Source of the DNA: Hymenobacter psychrophilus
Lineage (GTDB): Bacteria; Bacteroidota; Bacteroidia; Cytophagales; Hymenobacteraceae
Direction of reading: 5' to 3'
DNA: 59,670 bases
Assembly (NCBI RefSeq): GCF_900107135.1
Contig: NZ_FNOV01000018.1
Span: 1 to 59,670, forward strand
Of this stretch, positions 41,632 to 49,004 are shown piece by piece. A program made the position numbers and the translations under genes. The notes beneath the pieces are model-generated. The model saw only the letters and a program-made list of their open reading frames with translations, was not told the origin of the DNA and did not search any database. Each line of letters opens with the position of its first letter. Within the stretch, counting starts at the first letter, position 1.

Positions 41632-43065
41632 TTACCGGCGCTTGCGCTTGTTTTCGACGCGGCCCTTGGCGGCGCTGAGGGCTTTGGCGCCGGGAGAGGA
41701 CCCGCGGCCCTTGCCGGGGCTGACCTTGCTGCCCTTCTGGCTGCGGGTGGGCTGGGCCACATACTCGCGGCCGGTGCGCTTGTCGATGGTTACGCCGGGC
41801 TTGAGCCACTCCTGCCGCTCGTGGAAGGCCCCCTGGAACGTGGGGTCTTCGCGCTTGCGGCGCTCGTCTTTTTCGCGGTCCATTTCCTGCTGCTCCTCAA
41901 ACGAGGTCGGCACCACCTTCACCTCGGGCGGCAGCGGCAGCAGCGGAATCGGCTGCCGAATCAGCTCTTCGATGCGCTGCATGTGGTGCATTTCGGCCTC
42001 GTTGGCGAACGTGATGGCCGCACCGGTGTGCTGGGCCCGGCCCGTGCGCCCGATGCGGTGTACGTAGTCGTCGTACACCAGCGGCACATCGAAGTTGATG
42101 ACGTGGCTGACCTCGGGCACATCGATGCCGCGCGAGGCTACATCGGTAGCCACCAGGAAGCGCACCTCGCCGGCTTTAAAGCCCTCCATGGCGTTGATGC
42201 GCGTGTTCTGGCCCTTGTTGCCGTGGATGGCCCGCACCTCGCCGTGGCCCTTGCGCGCCAGAAAGCTGGCCACGTTCTCGGCATTGGCCTTCGAGCGGGT
42301 AAAAATCATCACCCGGTGGAAGGTGTCCCAGTCGAGAAACAGGTACTCCAGCAGGTTGATTTTGGTGATGAGGTTGGGCACCTCGTATAGGCTCTGCGTC
42401 ACGTTCTGGGCCGAGGTGGCGGCCGGCGTCACCTCCACCCGCACCGGAAACTCCAGGAATTCCTCGCTCAGCGTGGTCACCTTATCGGGCATGGTGGCCG
42501 AGAACAGCACGTTCTGGCGCTTGCGCGGAATAACTTCCAGCAGCCGCCGAATCTGGGGCATGAAGCCCATGTCCATCATCTTGTCGGCCTCATCGAGCAC
42601 CAGCGTTTTCAGTTCCTTGAGCACCAGCGCGCCCTTTAGGTACAGCTCCATCAGGCGGCCGGGTGTGGCAATGAGGATATCGACGCCTTTGGCAATGGTT
42701 TCAATCTGGGTTTTAGGGCCCAGGCCGCCGTAAATGGCGAAAATGCGCAGGTCGGTGTGGGTGGCCAGGCGCTGCAGGTGGGTTTCGAGCTGCATGGCCA
42801 GCTCGCGGGTGGGGGCCAGCACCAGGGCCCGCGGGTGGTCGCCCTGGGCGTATTTTACCTTCATGAGCAGCGGCAAGCCGAAGGCGGCCGTTTTGCCGGT
42901 GCCCGTCTGGGCGATGCCCAGCACATCGTGGCCGGCCAGCAGCAGCGGAATCGTCTGCACCTGCACGGGTGTGGGCTCGGTGAAGCCGGCCTCGGCCACG
43001 GCCGTCAGCAGCTGCTTGTTGAGCTTGAAATCGGCAAAGGAAACGGGCGCGGGCGAATCAGACAT
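41632..43065 (-). CDS. DEAD-box ATP-dependent RNA helicase (RhlE-like)
   Basis: 477 residues from MSDSPAPVSFADF; the longer frame runs through a palindrome and is not used. Q motif (FADFKLNKQLL, EPTPVQVQTIPLLL), motif I AQTGTGKTAAF, Ia PTRELAMQ, II VLDEADKM, III SATMP, IV IFTRSK, V ATDVASRGIDVP, VI HRIGRTGRA. The tail is basic and Gly/Ser/Lys-rich (about residues 380-477), typical of RhlE-like proteins that remodel ribosomal or cold-shock RNA. TATCTTTG on the minus strand at 43087-43094 is a perfect -7 box. Confidence 0.95.
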   Translation of the reverse strand: MSDSPAPVSFADFKLNKQLLTAVAEAGFTEPTPVQVQTIPLLLAGHDVLGIAQTGTGKTAAFGLPLLMKVKYAQGDHPRALVLAPTRELAMQLETHLQRLATHTDLRIFAIYGGLGPKTQIETIAKGVDILIATPGRLMELYLKGALVLKELKTLVLDEADKMMDMGFMPQIRRLLEVIPRKRQNVLFSATMPDKVTTLSEEFLEFPVRVEVTPAATSAQNVTQSLYEVPNLITKINLLEYLFLDWDTFHRVMIFTRSKANAENVASFLARKGHGEVRAIHGNKGQNTRINAMEGFKAGEVRFLVATDVASRGIDVPEVSHVINFDVPLVYDDYVHRIGRTGRAQHTGAAITFANEAEMHHMQRIEELIRQPIPLLPLPPEVKVVPTSFEEQQEMDREKDERRKREDPTFQGAFHERQEWLKPGVTIDKRTGREYVAQPTRSQKGSKVSPGKGRGSSPGAKALSAAKGRVENKRKRR

Positions 43066-43086
43066 GGTTAAGCGGGTTGTAAGCTG

Positions 43087-43094
43087 CAAAGATA
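43087..43094 (-). promoter_or_regulatory. -7 box of the DEAD-box helicase gene
   Basis: Minus strand TATCTTTG, 21 bases before the ATG. No clear -33 element. Confidence 0.45.
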
Positions 43095-43117
43095 CGGCGA
43101 ATACAAGCGGCGCTACT

Positions 43118-43211
43118 TGTCCTCTTGAGTGAAGCCAAGGACCTGGCCAGAAGCCAGCTTTGAAAAAGGGAACAGCTTCTGGCCAGGTCTTTGGCTTCAC
43201 TCAGGAGGACA
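43118..43211. repeat. MITE-like palindrome with 37-base arms
   Basis: Arms 43118-43154 and 43175-43211, two mismatches, 20-base centre. Core GAAGCCAAGGACCTGGCCAG. Not related in sequence to the other palindromes in the window. It lies between the helicase promoter and the tRNA-His promoter. Confidence 0.82.
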
Positions 43212-43246
43212 GATGGCAGGAATGCACAAAAAAAGTGGGCGAAACT

Positions 43247-43277
43247 TTTGGCAATCCGGCGCAGTACGCTACTTTTG
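43247..43277 (+). promoter_or_regulatory. Promoter of tRNA-His
   Basis: TTTG at 43247-43250, 19 bases, TACTTTTG at 43270-43277; both boxes are perfect matches and the start point would lie about 15 bases before the tRNA. Confidence 0.78.
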
Positions 43278-43296
43278 TGGCATCAACACCCAACAC

Positions 43297-43371
<75 letters not shown>

Positions 43372-43378
43372 CATCCTG

Positions 43379-43416
43379 AAAAAAGGCCTCTCCGCTCTGG
43401 TAGAGGCCTTTTTTCT
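43379..43416 (+). terminator. Terminator of tRNA-His
   Basis: Stem AAAAAAGGCCTCT / AGAGGCCTTTTTT with a 10-base loop, 8 bases after the tRNA. Confidence 0.9.
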
Positions 43417-43532
43417 TTGCAGTTCCGGGCACCGACTGGCTTTTTTCGGCCCGTTTCGGAAGGATTTTGGCCCGCCGGCTGTTGGCCGGCCAGTGTAACT
43501 TCACCTACGAACCCTTTTTTCTCTTCTGCTCT

Positions 43533-44480
43533 ATGAGTCTGGTAATTATCGGCACGGTGGCCTTCGACGCCCTAGAAACTCCCTTCGGCAAAACCGACAA
43601 AATTGTGGGCGGCGCGGCCACCTACATCGGCCTGTCGGCCTCGTACTCGGTAAAGCCGGTGAAAATCGTAGCCGTCGTCGGCGACGACTTCCCGCAGTCG
43701 GATATCCTGCTGCTCCAGGAGCACGGCGTCGATACCGAAGGCCTGCAGATCAAGGAGGGCGAGAAGTCGTTCTTCTGGTCGGGTAAGTACTCCAACGACC
43801 TGAATTCGCGCGAAACGCTGGTGACCGAGCTCAACGTGCTGGCCGATTTCGACCCCGTGCTGCCCGATTCTTACCAGGATTGCAAGTACCTGATGCTGGG
43901 CAACCTCTCGCCGCAGGTGCAGCGCCTCGTCATTCAGCGCCTCGTCAACCGTCCCAAGCTCATCGTGATGGACACGATGAATTTCTGGATGGATATTGCC
44001 CTGGAGGAGCTGAAAACGACCATTGAGATGGTCGACGTGCTCAGCATCAACGACGAAGAGGCCCGCCAGCTCTCGGGCGAGCACTCGCTGGTGAAGGCTG
44101 CCAACGTGATTATGGCGATGGGTCCGAAGTACCTCATCATTAAAAAAGGCGAGCACGGCGCGCTGCTGTTCCACCGCAAGGGCAACACCAACCACGTATT
44201 TTATGCGCCGGCTTTGCCGCTGGAAGAAGTGTTCGACCCGACCGGCGCCGGCGACACCTTCGCGGGTGGCTTCATCGGCCACCTGGCCGCCACCGACGAC
44301 ATCAGCTTCGAGAACATGAAGCGCGCCGTGGTGCACGGCTCGGCCATGGCCTCGTTCTGCGTCGAGAAGTTCGGCACCGAGCGCCTGCTCAACCTGAGCC
44401 AGGAGGAAATTGAGGCCCGCGAACAGCTGTTCGCCGACCTTGTAGCCGTGCAGCCCGCCATGGCCGTAGCCCAGGGCTAA
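43533..44480 (+). CDS. PfkB-family sugar/nucleoside kinase
   Basis: 315 residues from MSLVIIGTVAFDALETP. Ribokinase fold: GGAATYIGLSAS (substrate-binding Gly-Gly, about residues 29-40), VAVVGDDFPQ, LSINDEEARQL and LIIKKGEHGALL, and the catalytic block DPTGAGDTFAGGFIG (about 229-243), in which the second Asp is the base and GAGD forms the anion hole. It phosphorylates a sugar or nucleoside with ATP; substrate not visible. Highly Glu/Asp-rich and complete. Nine bases after its stop lies a heptad repeat. Confidence 0.92.
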   Translation: MSLVIIGTVAFDALETPFGKTDKIVGGAATYIGLSASYSVKPVKIVAVVGDDFPQSDILLLQEHGVDTEGLQIKEGEKSFFWSGKYSNDLNSRETLVTELNVLADFDPVLPDSYQDCKYLMLGNLSPQVQRLVIQRLVNRPKLIVMDTMNFWMDIALEELKTTIEMVDVLSINDEEARQLSGEHSLVKAANVIMAMGPKYLIIKKGEHGALLFHRKGNTNHVFYAPALPLEEVFDPTGAGDTFAGGFIGHLAATDDISFENMKRAVVHGSAMASFCVEKFGTERLLNLSQEEIEAREQLFADLVAVQPAMAVAQG

Positions 44481-44489
44481 TTCTTTTCA

Positions 44490-44520
44490 GCTGTTAGCGG
44501 AAAGCTGTTAGCTGATAGCT
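44490..44520 (+). repeat. Heptad-period 31-base element, copy 3
   Basis: GCTGTTA, GCGGAAA, GCTGTTA, GCTGATA, GCT, then TTC; nine bases after the kinase stop, same distance as at upp. Confidence 0.82.
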
Positions 44521-44558
44521 TTCGGGCAGCGAATTGGCTAGAGCAATACCGGGTAGTA

Positions 44559-44600
44559 AAAAGCGCTGCCCCGGCCGACTGGCTGGGGCAGCGCTTCTTT
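44559..44600 (+). terminator. Terminator after the PfkB kinase
   Basis: Stem AAGCGCTGCCCC / GGGGCAGCGCTT with a 12-base loop, then CTTT; about 80 bases past the stop. Confidence 0.75.
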
Positions 44601-44697
44601 ATGGCCGCAATCTTGCGCCCTTCCGATACAACCTTTGATGGCGCGATGGGGTAAAATAGAAGAGTAATCTATTCTTCCATTTTTAAACTCCATCGTC

Positions 44698-45003
44698 ATG
44701 AGCAAGGACACGCAATATAAAGAGAACCCCGAGGTACCGAACCTGCAAAACCCCGACGGCGGCGCCGAAAACACGCATCCGGCCAACACCGACAGCAACA
44801 ACTCGGTCGTGCAGAACCCCAGCCGCAACTCCATCACCCAGGACGGCAACCCCACCAAGGGCAACACGGCCGGCGGCAACCTCAACGAAACCACCCAGGC
44901 GCCCTACAACAAGCCCCGCAGCAACCCCCAGAACAATAAGCCCGCCTCCGTCGACGGCAACGGCAAAGCCGGCCGCGGCAGCGACAACAGCAAGGATAAT
45001 TAG
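44698..45003 (+). CDS. Small disordered Asn/Gly/Pro-rich protein
   Basis: 101 residues, no signal peptide, no hydrophobic segment. Extremely polar: Asn about one residue in five, plus Gly, Pro, Lys, Asp and Thr (NLQNPDGGAENTHPANTD at 16-33, NTAGGNLNETTQAPYN about 56-71). Expected to be intrinsically disordered, as in desiccation- or stress-related hydrophilic proteins of this group, though I recognise no family. GC-rich third positions support real coding. It is a single gene between two hairpins with a heptad repeat 7 bases after its stop. Confidence 0.75.
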   Translation: MSKDTQYKENPEVPNLQNPDGGAENTHPANTDSNNSVVQNPSRNSITQDGNPTKGNTAGGNLNETTQAPYNKPRSNPQNNKPASVDGNGKAGRGSDNSKDN

Positions 45004-45010
45004 GTTTTGA

Positions 45011-45041
45011 GCTGTTAGCTGAGAGCTATTAGCTGTTAGCT
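45011..45041 (+). repeat. Heptad-period 31-base element, copy 4
   Basis: GCTGTTA, GCTGAGA, GCTATTA, GCTGTTA, GCT, then TTC; seven bases past the stop of the disordered protein. Faces the array at 45119-45172. Confidence 0.82.
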
Positions 45042-45072
45042 TTCGTTTGGGAAACCCAATTATTCCGCACAA

Positions 45073-45110
45073 AAAAGGGCGCCGCACTCAACCGAGTGCG
45101 GCGCCCTTTT
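45073..45110. terminator. Bidirectional terminator inside the repeat composite
   Basis: Perfect 17-bp stem AAAAGGGCGCCGCACTC and its complement, 4-base loop, T runs on both strands. It serves the plus gene ending at 45003 and the minus gene ending at 45172. Confidence 0.9.
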
Positions 45111-45118
45111 CGTTTTTA

Positions 45119-45172
45119 CAGCTAACAGCTAACAGCTAACAGCTAACAGCTAACAGCTAACAGCTAACAGCT
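45119..45172 (-). repeat. Heptamer array GCTAACA, seven perfect units
   Basis: GCTAACA repeated seven times without error from 45121, then GCTTAA, whose TTA is the stop codon of the minus-strand lipoprotein. It is the inverted, expanded version of the 31-base heptad elements. Confidence 0.93.
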
Positions 45173-45984
45173 TAAGGAACAATCTGCAGGCGGACTACCC
45201 GCGTATCCACGTCGCCTTTGTCGAAGAAATCCTGCTCGAACAGGATGGTGCGGTTGTCGAGCCAGCGCGGCTGGGTGCAGCCCCACTCGGTTTGCCGTTC
45301 CCAAAGCAGGCGCGGGGCGCCTTCGTCGAGGCTCCAGAGCTGCAGGCCACTAGGCTCGAAGCGGGCCAGTACGTCGGAGTTGCCGCACACGAAATGGCGG
45401 CCATCGGGAGCAATAACCGGCGCAGCCATCAGCTGCGTGCGGCGGCCGGTGCGCTGGTCGACGAGCATGTAATAGCCGCCTTCGTACAGGTGCACCGACA
45501 GCAGCCACTGCCGGATTTCAGGCAATGCCGCTACGTATTCGTAGGCAATGTTGCGCTCGTCGTCGACGGGGTTGTTGGTTAGGCGTAGCGCGGGCGCCTT
45601 GGTGGGGCGCAGGTGTAAGATGCGGCCGGTGCGGGTCACCTGCGGGCCGGCCTTAACCAGCCGTTGCCGCTCCTCCACCGTAAAATCAAGGAACGACTCC
45701 TCGTTTTGTTCTTCGTCTGAAGCGGGCTTGGCTACCACCCAGGTAGGGCTGCTCAGCTGCTCGTAAACGGGCCGGGCCGCCGGATAGATACCCAATACCC
45801 GCCCCGGAAGCTGCATCAGCGTATCGAGCCGCCCTAGCTTGTAGATGCGCGGTGGTACAGGCGGGGGCAGGGTCAATACCGGAATATTAGGCCGGGGCTT
45901 CTCGGCCGGCTGCATCCGCAACGAACAGGCCGGCAACGCCAGTGCCAGGGGCAAGGCAGCAGCGGCGTTGCGGAACCGGAACAT
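45172..45984 (-). CDS. Hypothetical lipoprotein
   Basis: 270 residues from the ATG at 45984. Lipoprotein signal MFRFRNAAAALPLALALPAC; the longer frame lacks a better start. After a Pro-rich linker (NIPVLTLPPPVPPRIYK) comes a region with blade-like strands and Trp (YYMLVDQRTGRRTQL, APDGRHFVCGNSDVLARF, LQLWSLDEGAPRLLWERQTE), similar to beta-propeller or WD/TolB-like repeats, but the similarity is loose. Two extra Cys (in FVCGN and WGCTQ) may pair. The stop codon sits at the edge of a heptamer array. No family recognised. Confidence 0.75.
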   Translation of the reverse strand: MFRFRNAAAALPLALALPACSLRMQPAEKPRPNIPVLTLPPPVPPRIYKLGRLDTLMQLPGRVLGIYPAARPVYEQLSSPTWVVAKPASDEEQNEESFLDFTVEERQRLVKAGPQVTRTGRILHLRPTKAPALRLTNNPVDDERNIAYEYVAALPEIRQWLLSVHLYEGGYYMLVDQRTGRRTQLMAAPVIAPDGRHFVCGNSDVLARFEPSGLQLWSLDEGAPRLLWERQTEWGCTQPRWLDNRTILFEQDFFDKGDVDTRVVRLQIVP

Positions 45985-46307
45985 GACGGGCAGAGTCGAG
46001 GTGAATCGGAAGGCGCGGAGTTGTCGGGCAGACAGGAAGCGGAGGGAAAGGAACAAGCTACTTAGTGCCTAAAGGCCGGCGGTGCATGGCCAAGGGCCAC
46101 GCGACAAAACAGAATTTCACCAACCAGGCAGAATTCGTCCTGCAAAGGTACCAAAACCGCCCGCTCCTTATGCATGGTATGGCGGGAAATCATTCGGGTA
46201 AACCCAACATTTTCAGCGCCGCGCAGCCGTGACGCAGGTGGCCGGGCTGGATCGGAGCCTTGCTTGGTCATGGTCTCCGGTACGCGGGTTGCCAGAACGG
46301 GTTTGGC

Positions 46308-48041
46308 TTAGAAATCCTGCTTGAGCCACTGCCGGAAACTGGCCTGCTGCTCAGGTGTGGCCGTGGTCAGTTTTTCCACTGTGAACTTCTGCCAGAAGCG
46401 GTGAGTCGAGTCGGCCTGCAGCTCCACGGTGAGCAGCCGGTGCTGGCGGAACACGGTCAGTTCGTGATGGTCTGCGCCGTCGGCGAGCAAAATTTGCAGG
46501 TTCTGGGCCACGCGGCGGCCATTTACGGCCACTATTTCGTCGTCCACGGTCAGGGCCAGGGCGGCGGGGGCGTCGGGCAGAATGTTGGTTACCTCGGTAC
46601 GGCCTTCACGCACCACCGTCCGGAAACCGTAGGTGCCCTCGGCGGCCGAAACGTTTTGCTCCGTCAGTAGCCGGCAACCCACGAAGCCCAGTACCCGGTT
46701 CAGCGGCTCTTCGAGCGGGGCCGTGCCGTAAATGAACTTGTCGAAATAGGCTTGCATGTCGCGTCCGGCTACTTCAGCTACTACCCGCTGGTAGTCTTCC
46801 TCGGTGTAGCCCGTACCAGTCTGCCCGAATTCGGTCCAGAGCTGGCGCATCACGTCGTCGAGGCTGCGCTGATGGGCCGAGAGCTGGCGCAGGGTCAGGT
46901 CGAGCAGCAGCGCAGCCAGCGCGCCTTTGTGGTAAACTGACACCTTGCGGTCAGGGGCGCCGGGCTTGTAGCCGTCGAGCCAGAGGTCCATGCTGGCATC
47001 TGCCACCGAGAGGTGGTAGCGGCCGTAGTCATCATAGTGCTTGCGCAGCACGCCGTTCAATTCCTGGAAGTACTGCGCGGCCGTAAACACGCCGGCGCGG
47101 GCCAGCAGGTAGTCGCCGTAGTACGTAGTGAGGCCCTCGGCCACGAAGCAGGTACGGAAATAGTTTTCGCGGCTGAAATCGTAGGGCTGCAGCTCGATGG
47201 GCCGGATGCTTTTAATGTTCCAGACGTGAAACAGCTCGTGGCAGCTCACGCCCAGCAGCTCCTTATACAGCCCCTCGCTCATCAGCAGCTCCCCCGGCCC
47301 CAGCGTAACAACAGTCGAGTTCAGGTGCTCGACGCCGTGGTAGTGGGGGTAGGGCAGAATCTCGTTCAGGAAATGGAAATCCTGGGCCGGGAAGCCGCCA
47401 AACAGCTGCAGTTGCTCCTCGCTGAAAGCCCGGAAGTCGCGCACCAGCCGGGCCCAGTCGGGCGCGCATTCGCCCTGAATCCAGAGGTAGAACGGGATGC
47501 CTTGCACCTCGTAGTTGCGGTACTGCAGCGTGGGGCTGGCAATCAGGGGCGAATCGGCGAGGTGGTCGAAGCTCTGGGCTTCCAGCAGCCGGGGGCCGCG
47601 CTGGGGCAGCCCGCAGGCAATCTGCCAGTCGTCGGGGATGTCGAGTAGCAGCTGGCAGGATTCGTTTTGGCGGCCCTCGATGTACATAAGCGCCTGCACG
47701 GGGTTGAGGTAGAGCTGGCTTTCATCGAGCCAGGAGCCGCCGGCATCCATCTGGTGGGCGTAAAAATTATAGCGCACCCGCACCATCCGGCCCGCCGCGC
47801 CGCTCAGCCGCCAGCGGTCCTTGGTGATTTTACGGGCTTCCAGTGCCTCGCCCGAAGCAGCATCTTCCAGTACCACGCGCTGCAGCTTCTGGGCAAAATT
47901 CTGCAACTCGTAGCGCCCCGGACGCCACGCCGGCAGCTGCAGTTCCAGTGGCTCGGTAGCCTCGGCGGGCACCTCAAACGTCATCTGAATCTGGAGGTAG
48001 AATGTCAGTGGGTTATCGAAGGAGACGTGGTAGTGGATCAT
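46308..48041 (-). CDS. M61 family metallopeptidase with PDZ domain
   Basis: 577 residues from MIHYHVSFDN, no signal peptide. N-terminal beta domain (to about residue 160) typical of M61 glycyl aminopeptidases, then a thermolysin-like catalytic domain with GVSCHELFHVWNIKSIRP (about residues 265-282; HExxH zinc motif) and a downstream Glu in FVAEGLTTYYGDY as third ligand. A C-terminal PDZ domain (TYGFRTVVREGRTEVTNI, then DEIVAVNGRRVAQNLQ) precedes a short tail. Cleaves N-terminal Gly or Ala from peptides. TACCTTCG on the minus strand at 48066-48073 is a likely -7 box. 45985-46307 on the upstream side of the neighbour holds nothing else. Confidence 0.94.
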   Translation of the reverse strand: MIHYHVSFDNPLTFYLQIQMTFEVPAEATEPLELQLPAWRPGRYELQNFAQKLQRVVLEDAASGEALEARKITKDRWRLSGAAGRMVRVRYNFYAHQMDAGGSWLDESQLYLNPVQALMYIEGRQNESCQLLLDIPDDWQIACGLPQRGPRLLEAQSFDHLADSPLIASPTLQYRNYEVQGIPFYLWIQGECAPDWARLVRDFRAFSEEQLQLFGGFPAQDFHFLNEILPYPHYHGVEHLNSTVVTLGPGELLMSEGLYKELLGVSCHELFHVWNIKSIRPIELQPYDFSRENYFRTCFVAEGLTTYYGDYLLARAGVFTAAQYFQELNGVLRKHYDDYGRYHLSVADASMDLWLDGYKPGAPDRKVSVYHKGALAALLLDLTLRQLSAHQRSLDDVMRQLWTEFGQTGTGYTEEDYQRVVAEVAGRDMQAYFDKFIYGTAPLEEPLNRVLGFVGCRLLTEQNVSAAEGTYGFRTVVREGRTEVTNILPDAPAALALTVDDEIVAVNGRRVAQNLQILLADGADHHELTVFRQHRLLTVELQADSTHRFWQKFTVEKLTTATPEQQASFRQWLKQDF

Positions 48042-48096
48042 GGATAAGGATTTGGAAAGGCTGAACGAAGGTAAGCGCTGGCAGTTGTTTGAATTG

Positions 48097-48188
48097 GTAG
48101 GGGCGGGGCTTGCCCCCGCCGTTGACATCGTTGCACGATTGTCGATGACACGGTGCGGACGGCGGGCGGGGGCAACCCTCGCCCCTAC
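48097..48188. repeat. GTAGGGGCGGG...GCCCCTAC MITE-like palindrome
   Basis: Outer arms 48097-48120 and 48165-48188, two mismatches in 24. Core CATCGTTGCACGATTGTCGATG in between has its own short stem. Elements of this GTAGGGGCG type occur in many unrelated bacteria. It lies between M61 and the rpmH promoter. Confidence 0.75.
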
Positions 48189-48231
48189 AGCGCTCTGCCA
48201 TTGAGTTGCTAGCAGGTTTTGTGCTTGGCGC

Positions 48232-48262
48232 TTGTCTTTTTAAAATTGACAGCCTACCTTTG
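48232..48262 (+). promoter_or_regulatory. Promoter of rpmH-rnpA
   Basis: TTG at 48232-48234, 20 bases, TACCTTTG at 48255-48262; the -7 box is perfect and an AT-rich TTTTTAAAATT stretch lies in the spacer. The ATG of rpmH is 37 bases downstream. Confidence 0.75.
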
Positions 48263-48298
48263 CCGGCCCTAGTTGTAACTGAGTCACTCACCAATACC

Positions 48299-48457
48299 AT
48301 GAAACGTACTTTTCAGCCCTCGCAGCGCAAGCGCCGCAACAAGCACGGGTTCCGCTCGCGCATGGAAACTGTTAACGGCCGCAACGTAATTGCTCGTCGC
48401 CGCGCCAAAGGCCGCAAGCGCCTGACCGTATCTGACGAAGGCCGCCACAAGCGGTAA
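48299..48457 (+). CDS. rpmH: 50S ribosomal protein L34
   Basis: 52 residues, starting MKRTFQPSQRKRRNKHGFRS, very basic. Part of the large subunit near the exit tunnel. The GFRSRM, ARRRAKGRKRLTVSDE pattern is characteristic; 52 residues is usual for this phylum (a little longer than in E. coli). Standard neighbour of rnpA, 55 bases upstream of its chosen start, in the same transcript. Confidence 0.98.
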   Translation: MKRTFQPSQRKRRNKHGFRSRMETVNGRNVIARRRAKGRKRLTVSDEGRHKR

Positions 48458-48512
48458 TCTGCGCCTACGGGCTGCTATGCCGCTTTTTCCGCCGCTGAAT
48501 CACCTCGTTTCA

Positions 48513-48929
48513 ATGCCGGATTCGCGCTCCTATTCGTTTCCGAAAGAAGAACATCTGTGTCGCAAAAAGCTCATTGACGAGCTTTTCGGCCGGGGTTCTT
48601 CTTTTGGTTTATACCCCCTGCGGCTGGTGTGGCTGGCCGCATCTGCGCCCACCTCGGCCCCGCCGCAGGTGCTGGTGAGCGTGAGCAAGCGCAACTTCAA
48701 ACGCGCCGTCGACCGCAATTATCTGAAGCGGCTGATGCGTGAGGCCTGGCGTCTCAATAAATACCGGCTTGTAGAAGCCGAAGGCGGCCATCGGGTGGCC
48801 CAGCTGGCCATCATTTATACGGGCAAGGAAAAAAAGCCCTTGGCGCTGCTCGAAAAAAAGCTAAATTCAGGGCTGGAGCGTTTACTCACCGAGGCTGGTG
48901 CAACCCCCACGGGCGGCAGCGGTTCCTAG
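48513..48929 (+). CDS. rnpA: Ribonuclease P protein component
   Basis: 138 residues from MPDSRSYSFPKEEHLCRKK; an in-frame start 12 codons upstream (48477) is possible. Binds the RNase P RNA in 5' tRNA maturation. FPKEEHLCRKKLIDELFGRG at the N-terminus, the RNR-like motif SKRNFKRAVDRNYLKRLMREAWR (about residues 58-80, in two parts) and a basic C-terminal helix are the family signature. The tail is short and Gly/Ser-rich. Located between rpmH and the S41 protease gene, a common Bacteroidota order. Confidence 0.94.
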   Translation: MPDSRSYSFPKEEHLCRKKLIDELFGRGSSFGLYPLRLVWLAASAPTSAPPQVLVSVSKRNFKRAVDRNYLKRLMREAWRLNKYRLVEAEGGHRVAQLAIIYTGKEKKPLALLEKKLNSGLERLLTEAGATPTGGSGS

Positions 48930-49004
48930 AGTACAGACGCGCGCTGCGGCGGGCCGGAAATTCCGGCTGCTACTGCGCCGCTACGTTGCTTTTCAGCCCC
49001 TTTT

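Noticed and set aside
45119..45172. Possible CRISPR or iteron origin
   Set aside because: Seven-base units with no spacers; no replication initiator gene nearby.
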